Of a stretch of 64,000 nucleotides of DNA, positions 51,286 through 60,759 are shown piece by piece. This stretch comes from JABSOG01 sp965277695 (lineage in GTDB: Bacteria > Pseudomonadota > Gammaproteobacteria > Enterobacterales > Alteromonadaceae). Made by a program: the position numbers and the translations under genes. Location: assembly GCA_965277695.1 (NCBI GenBank), contig CBDIDQ010000071.1, positions 186,001-250,000 of the forward strand, in the 5' to 3' direction. Under the pieces are notes generated by a model. That model was not told the DNA's origin and ran no database searches. It saw only the letters and a program-made list of their open reading frames with translations. The stretch's first letter is position 1. Each line of letters starts with the position of its first letter.

Positions 51286-51345
51286 ACGAGGTTAAAACCT
51301 CGTCTACGACAGGCTGATTAGACGTAGACGAGAATTCATTCTCGT
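51286..51345. repeat. REP-like multi-hairpin element, copy D
   Basis: ACGAGGTTAAAACCTCGT (51286-51303), CTACG...CGTAG (51304-51327), ACGAGAATTCATTCTCGT (51328-51345). Same three-hairpin plan as copy A, lying between the ends of two convergent genes, so it can terminate both. Confidence 0.85.
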
Positions 51346-51383
51346 ATTTTTGGCAATCAAATATAATTCAATGTGGTTGACGT

Positions 51384-53777
51384 TCACTTCTTCAATTTGG
51401 CAAACGCATCGGCGAAAGCATTACCCATAGCCGCATTTTGAGGTTCGGCTTTAGGTTTATTGCGGGTTTTGTTTTGCGTATTTTTTCCTTTGCCTTGTCC
51501 TTTGTCTGGTCTCTTTCCTTCGCTTTTGTTTCTTGCCTTATTTGGATCTGTATTTTGTGGGCGATTTGTTCTGCCGTTATCGCCAGCAGTGGGTGGTTGT
51601 TCGTCCATTTTCATGGTTAGGTTAATGCGCTTTCTTTGTGCGTCAACTTCAAGTACTTTGACTTTAACGATATCACCTGCTTTTACTACTTCTCTGGGGT
51701 CTGAAACAAATTGGTCAGACAATGATGAGATGTGCACTAAACCATCCTGATGTACGCCGATATCGACGAAGGCACCGAAGCTGGCGACGTTAGACACCAC
51801 GCCTTCGAGCACCATGCCCGGCACTAAATCCTTGATAGTCTGAACACCTTCTTTAAACGCGGCTGTTTTGAACTGTGGACGTGGGTCACGACCGGGCTTG
51901 TTTAGCTCTGTAAAGATATCAGTGACCGTGGGCAAGCCAAATGTTTCATCTGTAAACTCTTCGGCATCGAGGGCGTTTAATACTGAACTGTTGCCAATCA
52001 AGTCGGCAATACCCATCTGATGTTTGTTCAGCACTCGCTCTACCACTGTGTAACTTTCTGGATGAACACCAGAGCCGTCGAGTAAATTATCTCCTTCACC
52101 AATACGCAAGAAACCAGCACATTGTTCATAAGCTTTTGGGCCTAAACGAGACACTTTCTTGAGCTGTTCGCGGTTGTTAAAGCGGCCATTGTCATCACGG
52201 TATTGGACGATATTTTGTGCCAGCGTTTTGTTCAATCCAGACACCCGGGTTAGCAATGGAATAGAAGCCATGTTGAGATCGACACCAACGGCATTAACAC
52301 AATCTTCAACCACAGTGTTTAGCATAGTCGCTAATTGGTTTTGGCTGACATCATGCTGGTATTGACCAACACCAATGGCTTTAGCTTCGATTTTAACCAG
52401 TTCAGCTTGGGGGTCTTGCAAGCGACGAGCAATAGAAACGGCACCACGGATGGATACATCAAGATCTGGAAATTCAAGAGCGGCAAATTCGGAGGCGGAA
52501 TAAACCGAAGCCCCGGCTTCGCTGACCATCACCTTGATCATTTTCAGCTCAGGGTTGGCTTTGATTAGTTCGCCAGCAAGCTTGTCTGTTTCTCTAGAAG
52601 CGGTGCCGTTACCAATCGCAATTAATTCGACTTTATGTTGACGACACAAGTTGCTTAGGGTTCTTAATCCTTTATCCCAATGTTTTTGCGGTGCATGGGG
52701 GAAGATCGTCGCATGATCGCTGAACTTGCCTGTTTTATCAACAATAGCGACTTTAACGCCAGTACGTAAACCTGGGTCGAGTCCCATGGTGGTTTTGCTG
52801 CCCGCAGGTGCTGCCATTAATACGTCTTTGAGGTTTTTGGCGAAAACATTGATGGCGTCTTCTTCGGCTTTTTCTTTGAGCTTGCCCAGTTGTTCGGTTT
52901 CAAGCGTGACGGCTAGTTTTTTCTTCCAACTGGCTTGTACTACCGTTTTTAACCAAGTATCGGCAGCTTTGTGATTGAGTCGTAAACCCAAATGGCTTTC
53001 AATGATTTGTTCGGCACTGTCAGCTAGTGCGGTTTTTTCTTGTGTGGGGTCTGCGCCAATTTTCAGGCTTAATAGACCTTCATTACGGCCTCTGAGCATT
53101 GCTAAGGCTCGGTGTGACGGGACGTTGTTAAGTCTTTCTGAATGTTCAAAGTAATCGCGGAATTTAGCGCCTTCTTTGCTTTGTCCGTCTTTACCTTTGG
53201 CTAATCGGCTATGCAAATAACCTTTACGCATGACGTGTTGACGTAGGGCATTGATGAGTTTGGGGTTTTCTGCAAATTGTTCAGTCAGAATAGATTTTGC
53301 GCCTTCAAGCACTGCATCGATAGAGCCGAACCCCTTGCTCTCATCGACATAAGCGGCGGCAGCGTCTTCTGGCACTTGTTCTGGTTGATTAAGCAGCCCT
53401 TGTGCCAGTGGTTGTAATCCGGCTTCGATGGCAATTTGACCTTTGGTGCGTCTTTTCGGTTTATAAGGCAGATAAATGTCTTCGAGCAGGGTCTTGCTAT
53501 CGGCGTGGTTGATTTCCTGTGCCAACGAGTCAGTTAATTTACCCTGTTCTTTGACTGACTTGAGGATCACCGAGCGACGCTCTTCAAGTTCGCGGATATA
53601 ACCCAGACGTTGTTCAAGTTTACGCAGTTGGGTGTCGTCTAAACCGCCAGTGGCTTCTTTACGGTAACGGGCGATAAAAGGCACTGTTGATCCCTCATCC
53701 AGTAAGGTAATAGCACTTTGGATTTGTGCGATGCCAGCACTGAGTTCGGTGGCGAGTTGTTGGACAATTTTAGACAT
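51384..53777 (-). CDS. tex: Transcription accessory protein Tex
   Basis: A 797-residue RNA-binding protein. The helical N-terminal part (VPFIARYRKEATGGLDDTQL), YqgF-like RNase H fold (TTMGLDPGLRTGVKVAIVD), helix-hairpin-helix pair (NIVQYRDDNGRFNNREQL) and S1 domain (GMVLEGVVSNVASFGAFVDI) are in the canonical order. Tex binds RNA polymerase and affects transcription and rescue from stalling. A basic, Asn/Lys-rich tail of about 60 residues follows the S1 domain. ATG 53777 was chosen over a start eight codons upstream. It is next to greB on the same strand, as in Shewanella and E. coli relatives. Confidence 0.95.
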   Translation of the reverse strand: MSKIVQQLATELSAGIAQIQSAITLLDEGSTVPFIARYRKEATGGLDDTQLRKLEQRLGYIRELEERRSVILKSVKEQGKLTDSLAQEINHADSKTLLEDIYLPYKPKRRTKGQIAIEAGLQPLAQGLLNQPEQVPEDAAAAYVDESKGFGSIDAVLEGAKSILTEQFAENPKLINALRQHVMRKGYLHSRLAKGKDGQSKEGAKFRDYFEHSERLNNVPSHRALAMLRGRNEGLLSLKIGADPTQEKTALADSAEQIIESHLGLRLNHKAADTWLKTVVQASWKKKLAVTLETEQLGKLKEKAEEDAINVFAKNLKDVLMAAPAGSKTTMGLDPGLRTGVKVAIVDKTGKFSDHATIFPHAPQKHWDKGLRTLSNLCRQHKVELIAIGNGTASRETDKLAGELIKANPELKMIKVMVSEAGASVYSASEFAALEFPDLDVSIRGAVSIARRLQDPQAELVKIEAKAIGVGQYQHDVSQNQLATMLNTVVEDCVNAVGVDLNMASIPLLTRVSGLNKTLAQNIVQYRDDNGRFNNREQLKKVSRLGPKAYEQCAGFLRIGEGDNLLDGSGVHPESYTVVERVLNKHQMGIADLIGNSSVLNALDAEEFTDETFGLPTVTDIFTELNKPGRDPRPQFKTAAFKEGVQTIKDLVPGMVLEGVVSNVASFGAFVDIGVHQDGLVHISSLSDQFVSDPREVVKAGDIVKVKVLEVDAQRKRINLTMKMDEQPPTAGDNGRTNRPQNTDPNKARNKSEGKRPDKGQGKGKNTQNKTRNKPKAEPQNAAMGNAFADAFAKLKK

Positions 53778-53876
53778 TGAGCGAAAACCTTTATAACGCA
53801 TGTTGAAGGTAAAATAAGTGCTATAAGATGGTATCTACCGGAGCCATTTTCAAGTGCTTTGTGGCTAATAAAAGCA

Positions 53877-54362
53877 TTACTCTTGGTTAAAGGGCTGATA
53901 CTGAATTTTATTAATAAACCACAATTTCATCCCGGACGGGGTTTCGACATTCACTTCGTCATCGACCTGTTTACCAATCAGAGCACGTGCCATGGGAGAG
54001 TTGATGGTGATATAGTGTTTTTTGGTATCAATTTCGTCGGTACCGACAACACGGTAATGGACTATATCACCTGCTTCATTTTCTAGCTCAACATAGGCAC
54101 CAAAATACACTTTGCCCTCTTGTTCCGGCGAATAATCGACGATCTTCAAGTCTTCAACGCGTTTGACTAAAAAGCGTACTCGTCGGTCAATTGATCGCAG
54201 CTCTCGCTTGCCTTCTTTGTATTCGGCGTTTTCACTACGATCACCCAAAGCCGCCGCAGCGGTTACGGCGCGGGTAACCTCCGGGCGTTTAACTTTCCAC
54301 AGGTATTTGAGTTCATCATCGAGTTTGTGCCAGCCGGGGCGAGTGATTAAATTGGTTTTCAT
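53877..54362 (-). CDS. greB: Transcription elongation factor GreB
   Basis: A 161-residue GreA/GreB-family factor. The N-terminal coiled coil carries the tip motif ALGDRSENAEYKEGKRELRS with acidic residues D and E that enter the RNA polymerase channel; the basic patch RRVRFLVKRVEDL and the C-terminal FKBP-like domain (VVGTDEIDTKKHYITINSPM, ARALIGKQVDDE) point to GreB rather than GreA. It rescues backtracked polymerase by stimulating transcript cleavage. It lies 99 bases upstream of tex; both could share a promoter in the greB/ATPase divergent gap. Confidence 0.95.
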   Translation of the reverse strand: MKTNLITRPGWHKLDDELKYLWKVKRPEVTRAVTAAAALGDRSENAEYKEGKRELRSIDRRVRFLVKRVEDLKIVDYSPEQEGKVYFGAYVELENEAGDIVHYRVVGTDEIDTKKHYITINSPMARALIGKQVDDEVNVETPSGMKLWFINKIQYQPFNQE

Positions 54363-54495
54363 TGTCTGATTAACTTTATTTTGTACTTTAACAGGGTTAG
54401 CGCAAGAGTAATGTAAATGGCTGGCTTTCTCAATAACGGTTATACTGATCCGTTGGACAATTGTCGTTGCCCCCTAAAATTATGAGTGATCAGGC

Positions 54496-55269
54496 ATGAA
54501 TAAAAGCAAAGGTACTCCAAAATCAGCGGCTGTGTTTGGCGCACCGTTTCTACGCCGGATCACCACGATTGAAGAAAGGTGTGATGCAACCCGGTATCCT
54601 TTTAATATCAGTGCTTTTGGTGATGGCATTGATTTAAACCTTAATGCGAAGGTCACCTTTTTAGTTGGTGAGAATGGCAGTGGAAAATCCACCTTGCTTG
54701 AAGCCCTTGCTGAGTGTTGTGGTTTCCATGCACAGGGTGGAAATCGTGATCATCATAGAGAAGTGTTTACCGAGCGCTCAGAATTTGCCCAAGCATTGCG
54801 TTTGTCATGGCTACCCAAAGCGACCGAAGGTTTTTTTATGCGAGCCGAGAGTTTTTACAACTTTGCGACTTACATCGACGAAGTGTCAGATCTTCGTGCG
54901 TATGGTGGCAAGTCGTTGCACGAGCAATCCCATGGCGAGTCGTTTTTATCCTTGTTCGACAATCGATTCGAACAGGGTATTTACCTGCTCGATGAACCGG
55001 AGGCGGCGTTATCACCATCCAGACAGCTTTCGTTTTTGAAAATCATCCATGACCTGTCGACGCCGGGTCATGCCCAGTTTTTAATAGCAACACATTCACC
55101 CATCTTGCTTAGTTATCCCGGTGCGATTGTGTACAGCCTTGATGGCGATTCGATTGAGCAAATTGACTACCGTGACACTGAACACTATCGTTTGACGCGA
55201 GACTTCTTAAACGCACCCGAAAGGTATTTAAGACATCTTTTTGCTTCAGAAGAGGATGATGAAGTTTAA
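54496..55269 (+). CDS. Small AAA/ABC-type ATPase
   Basis: A 257-residue P-loop protein: Walker A GENGSGKST (about residue 57), a stretch like the ABC signature (QSHGESFLSLF), Walker B IYLLDEPEAALSP and switch His in ATHSPILLSYP. It belongs to the stand-alone AAA_21 ATPases, many of which are of unknown role or belong to defence systems. No nuclease partner gene is adjacent apart from the interrupted COG1672-type gene downstream. It is divergent from greB. Function not assigned. Confidence 0.82.
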   Translation: MNKSKGTPKSAAVFGAPFLRRITTIEERCDATRYPFNISAFGDGIDLNLNAKVTFLVGENGSGKSTLLEALAECCGFHAQGGNRDHHREVFTERSEFAQALRLSWLPKATEGFFMRAESFYNFATYIDEVSDLRAYGGKSLHEQSHGESFLSLFDNRFEQGIYLLDEPEAALSPSRQLSFLKIIHDLSTPGHAQFLIATHSPILLSYPGAIVYSLDGDSIEQIDYRDTEHYRLTRDFLNAPERYLRHLFASEEDDEV

Positions 55270-55337
55270 AAAGTCACTTTTTGGCATTGAACTTTGTACC
55301 AATGGATCTTCATTGCATTCTTTTTTTCTGTTAAAAC

Positions 55338-55507
55338 TTACGCAAAAAGTGCGATAAAAACCACTTAAGGTCTATTTGTCGCACCTAAACCTTTACGTAA
55401 AAAGTGCGATAACATTGCTTTTTGGTCTTGATGGCGCAGTTTATGAGTTGATATAATATGTGCGATAACTATAATGTAGTTGATAGATATCGCACTAAAT
55501 ACGTAAA
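55338..55507. promoter_or_regulatory. Iterated TTACGTAAAAAGTGCGATAA motif
   Basis: Near-identical 20-mers at 55338-55357 and 55393-55412 (one mismatch), a partial TGTGCGATAAC at about 55459, an inverted copy (TATCGCACTAAATACGTAA) at about 55489-55507, plus a shorter inverted TGTCGCAC at 55377-55384. All lie between the ATPase stop and the real start (55539) of the next gene. Confidence 0.7.
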
Positions 55508-56629
55508 TAATGCGCTGAGCAATGATAGGAGTAAACCGATGTTTGTAGGTCGACAGAGGGAGTTATCTGCTTTGTCAGAGGCGATTTCAAAGCCCGGGAC
55601 AAGGGCTAAAGTGATTGTTTTAACCGGGCGCAGAAGGGTTGGTAAAAGTACACTGATTGAGCAGTTTTCGTCTTCACAGAAAAAGCTGTCGTTTTATAAA
55701 GTGACAGGTAAAGCTCCGCAAAAAGAAAATCGTAAAATTGATGAATTAAAGCATTTGTCCTATCAAATCATGTCTACATTTGAGGTGCCAAGACCGGTCT
55801 TACATGAGTGGGAAGATGGGTTATATGCCATAGCTTCATATGTTAAGGGCGGCAATTGCATTTTGATGATAGATGAGGTTAATTGGTTCGGTAAAACCCA
55901 CGATGATATGCCTGGTGCATTATTTACGCTATGGGAGTTGAAGTTAAAACATATTAAGGGTTTTACTTTGATTTTGACTGGTTCACTGGCTGGTTGGATC
56001 CAAAAATATATCATTGAAGATGCGGGTTGGTATGGACGTATATCATGGCAACATAACTTACAGCCGCTGCCGTTAACCGATGCTTTAGCTATTATCCCTA
56101 AAACCGTTAGCAAGCGGCTATCTAATCACGAGAAAATGCGTTTTATACTCACCTCTGGCGGAGTGCCGGCTTATCTGGAGCAATTTGATTTTCATCGGAC
56201 GTTCGATGCCAATATTCAAAAGTTAGCTTTCTCTGAACAGGGCTATTTTTATAATGAATTTGATATTTTGATGAAGGATCTATTTAGGTCTAAAGCTGAG
56301 CGAATAGAGGACATTTTAGGTTTTTTAAATGCCAAAAGACGCACTGCCAATGAAATTTCGCAGCATTTGAAAATGGATAAACCCAATGGTTATCTGTATG
56401 ACACTTTAGAGATGATGGAAAAAAGTGCTTTCATTGCTGCTGTAAAAAAATGGGATTTGAAAAAGGGAAAGCGCAGTGATAGAGAACCGTTTTATTTTAT
56501 TTGCGATCCTTATTTACGATTTTATCTTAAGGCTGTGTTGCCGCAAAAAGATCAGATTGTAAAAAACATCGGCAAAACCCCTAATAATATAGATTCATTG
56601 CTGGGGTTTCAATTTGAACACATCATCAG

Positions 56630-58327
56630 CAGCGATTCTCGCTCAACTAAAACGGAACGGAATTTGGTACCTCATTCACCTATTGACAATCGGTTTCGGA
56701 CACAAGTAAATCCAAATCAGACACGCGTTATTTTTGTTTCAGGTAGGCACGATCCTACATAATTAAACGCATAGGGGGGTAAACATCTCACCTAAATTCG
56801 GTTAACTATCGTCTAACGTAAATTCCTTATGTTTCGGATCCAAGCACCAAGCAAACAGCCAGTACCAATCTGGAATAATAAACATATTCGTGATTTGCCG
56901 GATATGCTCCCATAAATTTCGCTTCGAGCCATACATCTTTCGACACAGCTGGTAGGCTTCGTCGCACAACTCCAGTATCTGGTGTAAGAAAAATGCCAAC
57001 AGCGTTGATAGGTACATGTTCTGAGACAGATATTTTTTGCCATGTCCGAAATTATGTTCTATTTTGTAGCCCTGATTCTTTAAGGTATTAAAGCATTCAT
57101 TTTCGATTTTCCAGCGACACCGCCCAGCTCGGATCAGTCGCCAGACGTTTGATCGGGTCACTTCAAGATCGGTTACCCAACTATTTCGGTAGACTCTACC
57201 CGTTTCAATATTAACATCTTCGTATTCAAGAAAATTGACTTCTGGTGCCGTTGACTGCCCTGACAAGGGCACCCCGTTACGCCAGCGATAGCGATGCAAA
57301 TGTCCCTTGTCAGTATGTTCAATCCAAGGCCAGTCATCTGTGTAGTCCGCTAGCCACGTCATTAAATACGTATGGTCGCCGGGCTTGCAGGTGAAAATGT
57401 AGTGCATGTTCAACGACAGCGTGTGCTTGATGATCGTGCTGTCACTAAATAAACCATCGCCGCCTATCAGCAAGGGTAAACGCGGGTGATCTTCTCTGAG
57501 TTTGGTGAGAAAGCGTTGTGTTGCCTTGTGTTCACAGTCTTGCTTCTTGTCCCCATCGGTATTCAGGATCGGCTCCGGCATCAGCGGAATAACTTGACGA
57601 GATTCGGGATGCATCACCGCGCCTTGCAAAACTTGATGCTGATAAGTCGTTACGTCGCCATGTACCTTAGTTAAACAACATTCACACTGAATTTTTTTTG
57701 AACTGTGGTATTGGCTGCCGTCAATCGCGACATAGAAAAGACCGCTCAGACTCAGCGGTAAGCGGAATTTCTCCAACTGCTTATCCTGCCGCAATTGCTC
57801 GAATAACGTGTTAAAGGTCGACCGATAATGCTCGCTATCAATCTCATCAAGGATATCTCTTGTTTGCGTTTCTTGCGGTAATTCAGTGGCATTGAATAAG
57901 TGCGACAGGTTGTTATCATTCAACCCGGCCTCCAGCTGTTGCTGAAACTGGAGCCAAGAGGGCTGCTGAAAAAACATGCAAGCTAAGGCTGCCATCATCA
58001 CGTCGTGTTGCTTATAAATACAATGAGATTGTCGACGATTATCTGGAATGAGGCGAAATTCATGGCTAATCTTCGCCATGAGACTGGTCAAATTCAGGTT
58101 TTTTTTAATGTTAAAGTGAGGTTGATAGTTTTCGATTCTTGGTTGTAATTTCATGATTCCATTACCAATATAATAATTATGCGCATTATATACTGGTACT
58201 ATATATCAAGTAGACATTAATTTGAGTTTTTTTTCAAAAAAATCTTGCTCGTTTGCGGGAGAGGTTTATTTTTAGTGCCGCTACAGCCCTTGAATATAGG
58301 GCTTCTCAGGGAGACCGAGATCTGCTG
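56630..58327. mobile_element. IS4-like insertion sequence, 1698 bp
   Basis: Bounded by a 9-bp target duplication CATCATCAG (56621-56629 and 58328-58336). Ends CAGCGATTCTCGCTC and, reversed, CAGCAGATCTCGGTC are imperfect inverted repeats. It holds one transposase gene on the minus strand with about 172 bp of noncoding DNA on each side. Precise duplication and intact transposase indicate a recent insertion. Confidence 0.9.
56802..58154 (-). CDS. IS4-family transposase
   Basis: A 450-residue DDE transposase. Acidic residues are visible in FYVAIDGSQYHS (first Asp), PLLIGGDGLFSDSTI (second Asp) and the YREK-like signature RAGRCRWKIENECFNTLKNQ (Glu). The N-terminal region (IPDNRRQSHCIYKQHDVMMA) and the CECC cluster are typical of the H-repeat/IS4-like group. 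The 9-bp duplication agrees with IS4-family behaviour. The ORF appears full length, so the element may still move. Confidence 0.88.
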   Translation of the reverse strand: MKLQPRIENYQPHFNIKKNLNLTSLMAKISHEFRLIPDNRRQSHCIYKQHDVMMAALACMFFQQPSWLQFQQQLEAGLNDNNLSHLFNATELPQETQTRDILDEIDSEHYRSTFNTLFEQLRQDKQLEKFRLPLSLSGLFYVAIDGSQYHSSKKIQCECCLTKVHGDVTTYQHQVLQGAVMHPESRQVIPLMPEPILNTDGDKKQDCEHKATQRFLTKLREDHPRLPLLIGGDGLFSDSTIIKHTLSLNMHYIFTCKPGDHTYLMTWLADYTDDWPWIEHTDKGHLHRYRWRNGVPLSGQSTAPEVNFLEYEDVNIETGRVYRNSWVTDLEVTRSNVWRLIRAGRCRWKIENECFNTLKNQGYKIEHNFGHGKKYLSQNMYLSTLLAFFLHQILELCDEAYQLCRKMYGSKRNLWEHIRQITNMFIIPDWYWLFAWCLDPKHKEFTLDDS

Positions 58328-58725
58328 CATCATCAGACAAAATAGTGAATTGATTTTTTCTGTGTTAAGGATAAGTGCAACAGATGTCATTTACTATGCA
58401 CCTTATAATGACAGCGGTGTTCAAATTGACTTATTAATTGAAACGACACGTTCATTTTACCTTGTTGAATTGAAGTATTATGCGGATTTAGTGCCTGGGC
58501 GAGTGATCGCTGAGATAAAACAAAAGCTCGATAGATTTGGTTTATCGCACAACAAAAGTGTAAAAACAGCTATTGTGCATGTTAATGGCGCTGAGGATAT
58601 TGTCATCAACAGTGAATATGTTGATTTTTGTGAAAATATATTTGATCACTTGGCTTAGCAAATCTTAAAAACAGGCTCTGGCTATTATAGGACAAATTTA
58701 AGCTTGCAATTATCCCTCAACATTA

Positions 58726-58784
58726 ACGAGGTTGAAATCTCGCCTATGGCAGAGCTGATACGCCGTAGGCGCGAATTCAGACGC
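58726..58784. repeat. REP-like multi-hairpin element, copy E (degenerate)
   Basis: ACGAGGTTGAAATCTCG, CCTATGGC...GCCGTAGG, GCGAATTCAGACGC. Mutated version of copy A (34609-34676), with homology also in flanks (TATCC.TCAACATT before and ACCCT..TTTGATTG after). Lies between the broken ATPase gene and the degenerate hybrid sensor gene. Confidence 0.75.
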
Positions 58785-58834
58785 TCAAATACACCCTTAT
58801 TTGATTGCAACTCAAAAACAACTATACTGATCAG

Positions 58835-60628
58835 ATGTTTTTGTTTAGTCGACACACAAGGATAGGTGGCAAATTCCTCAGAATGATCGGCTTATTACCC
58901 TGTTTTATGGTGTATTGGTTGAGCGGATGTGCTCAACCGATAAGTGTCTTCCAAGGGAACGAGAACACTTCCGTTGTTGCATTATTTCCCGCCTTCTTAT
59001 CCATCGTGCTATTGGCATTATTACCTATCGTTATCTTGTCGTCATTGATGTATTTATTCCATCGTTGGCGTCGTCAACAATTAAGCAAAGCGGCTGAGCA
59101 GCTTGAACAGGCTGTGACTCAGCGGACTGCGATGTTAAACCGCCGATTGCTGAGCTGTGAACAACAGCTCTGCAAAAATCAGCAGCTTTTCACCGAGTTT
59201 ACTGATCAACTCAATATTGGGCTAACCATGATTACAGGTCCACTCGAAGCCCAATTGAAATATACGGTTGATGAACCGACCAAAGCGCGGTTATCGCTGG
59301 CTCGTGCCAATGCTAGCCGGATATTGTCATTGCTTACTCATTGGCGTGAACTGAATGAAGCGACAACATCGGCTGTTTTAAGCTCGGCAAAACCGCAAAA
59401 TGTGCTCCAGATATGTCACTTTATTTTTGATGCTTTTCGCTCGTCGGCACAATTGCGAGGGATTAGAGTTGCCCTGATCACTGAAGTCGATCATGATTTA
59501 ACTGTTTGCATGGCAGATGGTGGACTAGAAAAAGTGGTTTCGGGTTTGTTGGTTCATGCATTTGACCACGCTAACAATAAGATCCGTTTTAGGGTGAGCC
59601 ATACCAATCAACAAATGGTTGAGCTTGAAGTTCGTGGTTTTAAAGCATCTGAGACTGCGGAGCACACCAGCGGATTGGAAGTGGTTAATGTATTGGTTGA
59701 AAGCTATCAGGGTACGCTGTCAATAAGCCGTGATGTTTTGACAGTGGTTTTGCCTTTGGCTGTTGTAACCGAAATGGCAGAGCAACCGTTAAGTCACGCT
59801 GCAATAGCGCCCGTTTTAGCGCAGCAAATGAGTGTTGCATATGCGCAAAAACAAGGAGAAAAGTCAGACCAAAGTGATGTTCGAGAGACGGTTTTAATCA
59901 TTGAAAGTACGCTAGAGTTTAGAGGTTATTTGCAATCTCTGCTTGAAACGCATTTTATTTGTTACGCGGTATCCAATGGATTACAAGGCTTGCCATTGGC
60001 GTTGGAAGTGATGCCCGATTTGATTATCTGTGAAGCAATGATGCCGAGTATGAATGGCTATGAGTTCACTGGTGCCATTAGGCATGATGAGCGCAGTAGA
60101 CATATACCGGTTATCTTGTTAAGTAATGATAATCATCTAGCTCAAAGAATTCAGGCTTGGCAAGAAAAAGTCGATGCGTTGATGAGTAAACCGTTTAATA
60201 GTGAAGAATTGCTAGCTCGGGTTCATGGTTTGCTCAGTATCCAGGGTCGCAGTCGGCCGGTTAGTGTTAAAGTGAGAAAAGCTCGCTTAGCTGACAAAGC
60301 GCTGAGTAAGCAGCAACTTGAGGAAAAATTAAGATGGGTTTTAAATAAAAATTATCGAGAACCTGATTATGGCGTGGAGGCGTTGGCACATGACATGGTG
60401 ACCTGCCGACGTCATTTAAGCCGCAAAATGAAAGGGCTGTTGGCGGTGTCACCGTCGGACTATATTCGTCTGTTCCGGCTTGAAAAAGCCGCTGAGTTGC
60501 TGAAACGCGGTCAGGCACCGAATCTGGTTGCCATTAACACGGGTTTTTCGTCTCATTCCCATTTCACTAAGTGTTTCAATGACCATTATCATTTGTTGCC
60601 TTCGCAATATCGTCATTGTGTGAGTTGA
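58835..60628 (+). CDS. Degenerate hybrid sensor with AraC output domain
   Basis: About 597 residues: a membrane segment (near residue 55-78), coiled coil, kinase-like region, receiver-like domain and AraC helix-turn-helix (YGVEALAHDMVTCRRHLSRK, NLVAINTGFSSHSHFTKCF). All catalytic marks are missing: the H box reads FTDQLNIGLTMI without His, the ATPase glycines are replaced (SGLEVVNVL), the acidic pair is ES in VLIIESTLEF, and the phospho-Asp is Glu (E400 in IICEAMMPSMNG) with the receiver Lys (MSKPF) and Ser kept. Standard hybrid two-component proteins are active kinases; this one may be locked on or act by ligand binding. ATG 58835 chosen; ATG 58883 also possible. Confidence 0.75.
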   Translation: MFLFSRHTRIGGKFLRMIGLLPCFMVYWLSGCAQPISVFQGNENTSVVALFPAFLSIVLLALLPIVILSSLMYLFHRWRRQQLSKAAEQLEQAVTQRTAMLNRRLLSCEQQLCKNQQLFTEFTDQLNIGLTMITGPLEAQLKYTVDEPTKARLSLARANASRILSLLTHWRELNEATTSAVLSSAKPQNVLQICHFIFDAFRSSAQLRGIRVALITEVDHDLTVCMADGGLEKVVSGLLVHAFDHANNKIRFRVSHTNQQMVELEVRGFKASETAEHTSGLEVVNVLVESYQGTLSISRDVLTVVLPLAVVTEMAEQPLSHAAIAPVLAQQMSVAYAQKQGEKSDQSDVRETVLIIESTLEFRGYLQSLLETHFICYAVSNGLQGLPLALEVMPDLIICEAMMPSMNGYEFTGAIRHDERSRHIPVILLSNDNHLAQRIQAWQEKVDALMSKPFNSEELLARVHGLLSIQGRSRPVSVKVRKARLADKALSKQQLEEKLRWVLNKNYREPDYGVEALAHDMVTCRRHLSRKMKGLLAVSPSDYIRLFRLEKAAELLKRGQAPNLVAINTGFSSHSHFTKCFNDHYHLLPSQYRHCVS

Positions 60629-60759
60629 CCTGTATTGGCTAGTACGTGTTGCCAGAGTAAACACTTTGTAACAGCTATAATGTCCCGTGGCTATTGCTTT
60701 TATGGCCTGATCGCTTATATTTGTACGCACTAGATTCCGGCAATACAGAGCAGTTACCC

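Larger units (their letters stand above)
55539..58658 (+). pseudogene. COG1672-type AAA ATPase/nuclease-like gene broken by an IS
   Basis: The 5' part (55539-56629) encodes MFVGRQREL, Walker A TGRRRVGKST (residues 29-38), Walker B CILMIDEVNW and a winged-helix region. The 3' part (58337-58658) encodes RQNSELIFSVLRI and a PD-(D/E)xK-like end, GVQIDLLIETTRSFYLVELK. Removing the 1698-bp insertion and one copy of CATCATCAG restores a frame of about 470 codons reading FQFEHIIRQNSELIF, in phase across the junction. The family (DUF234-linked ATPases) has an ATPase and a C-terminal nuclease-like domain; its role is unclear. ATG 55539 follows AGGAG at 7 bases. The repeated TTACGTAA/GTGCGATAA motifs lie just upstream. 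Confidence 0.88.

Noticed and set aside
50232..51317. Long Lys/Arg-rich ORFs in other frames of the SprA-like gene
   Set aside because: Result from low-complexity Gln/Lys/Glu codons of the real gene; no start signals.
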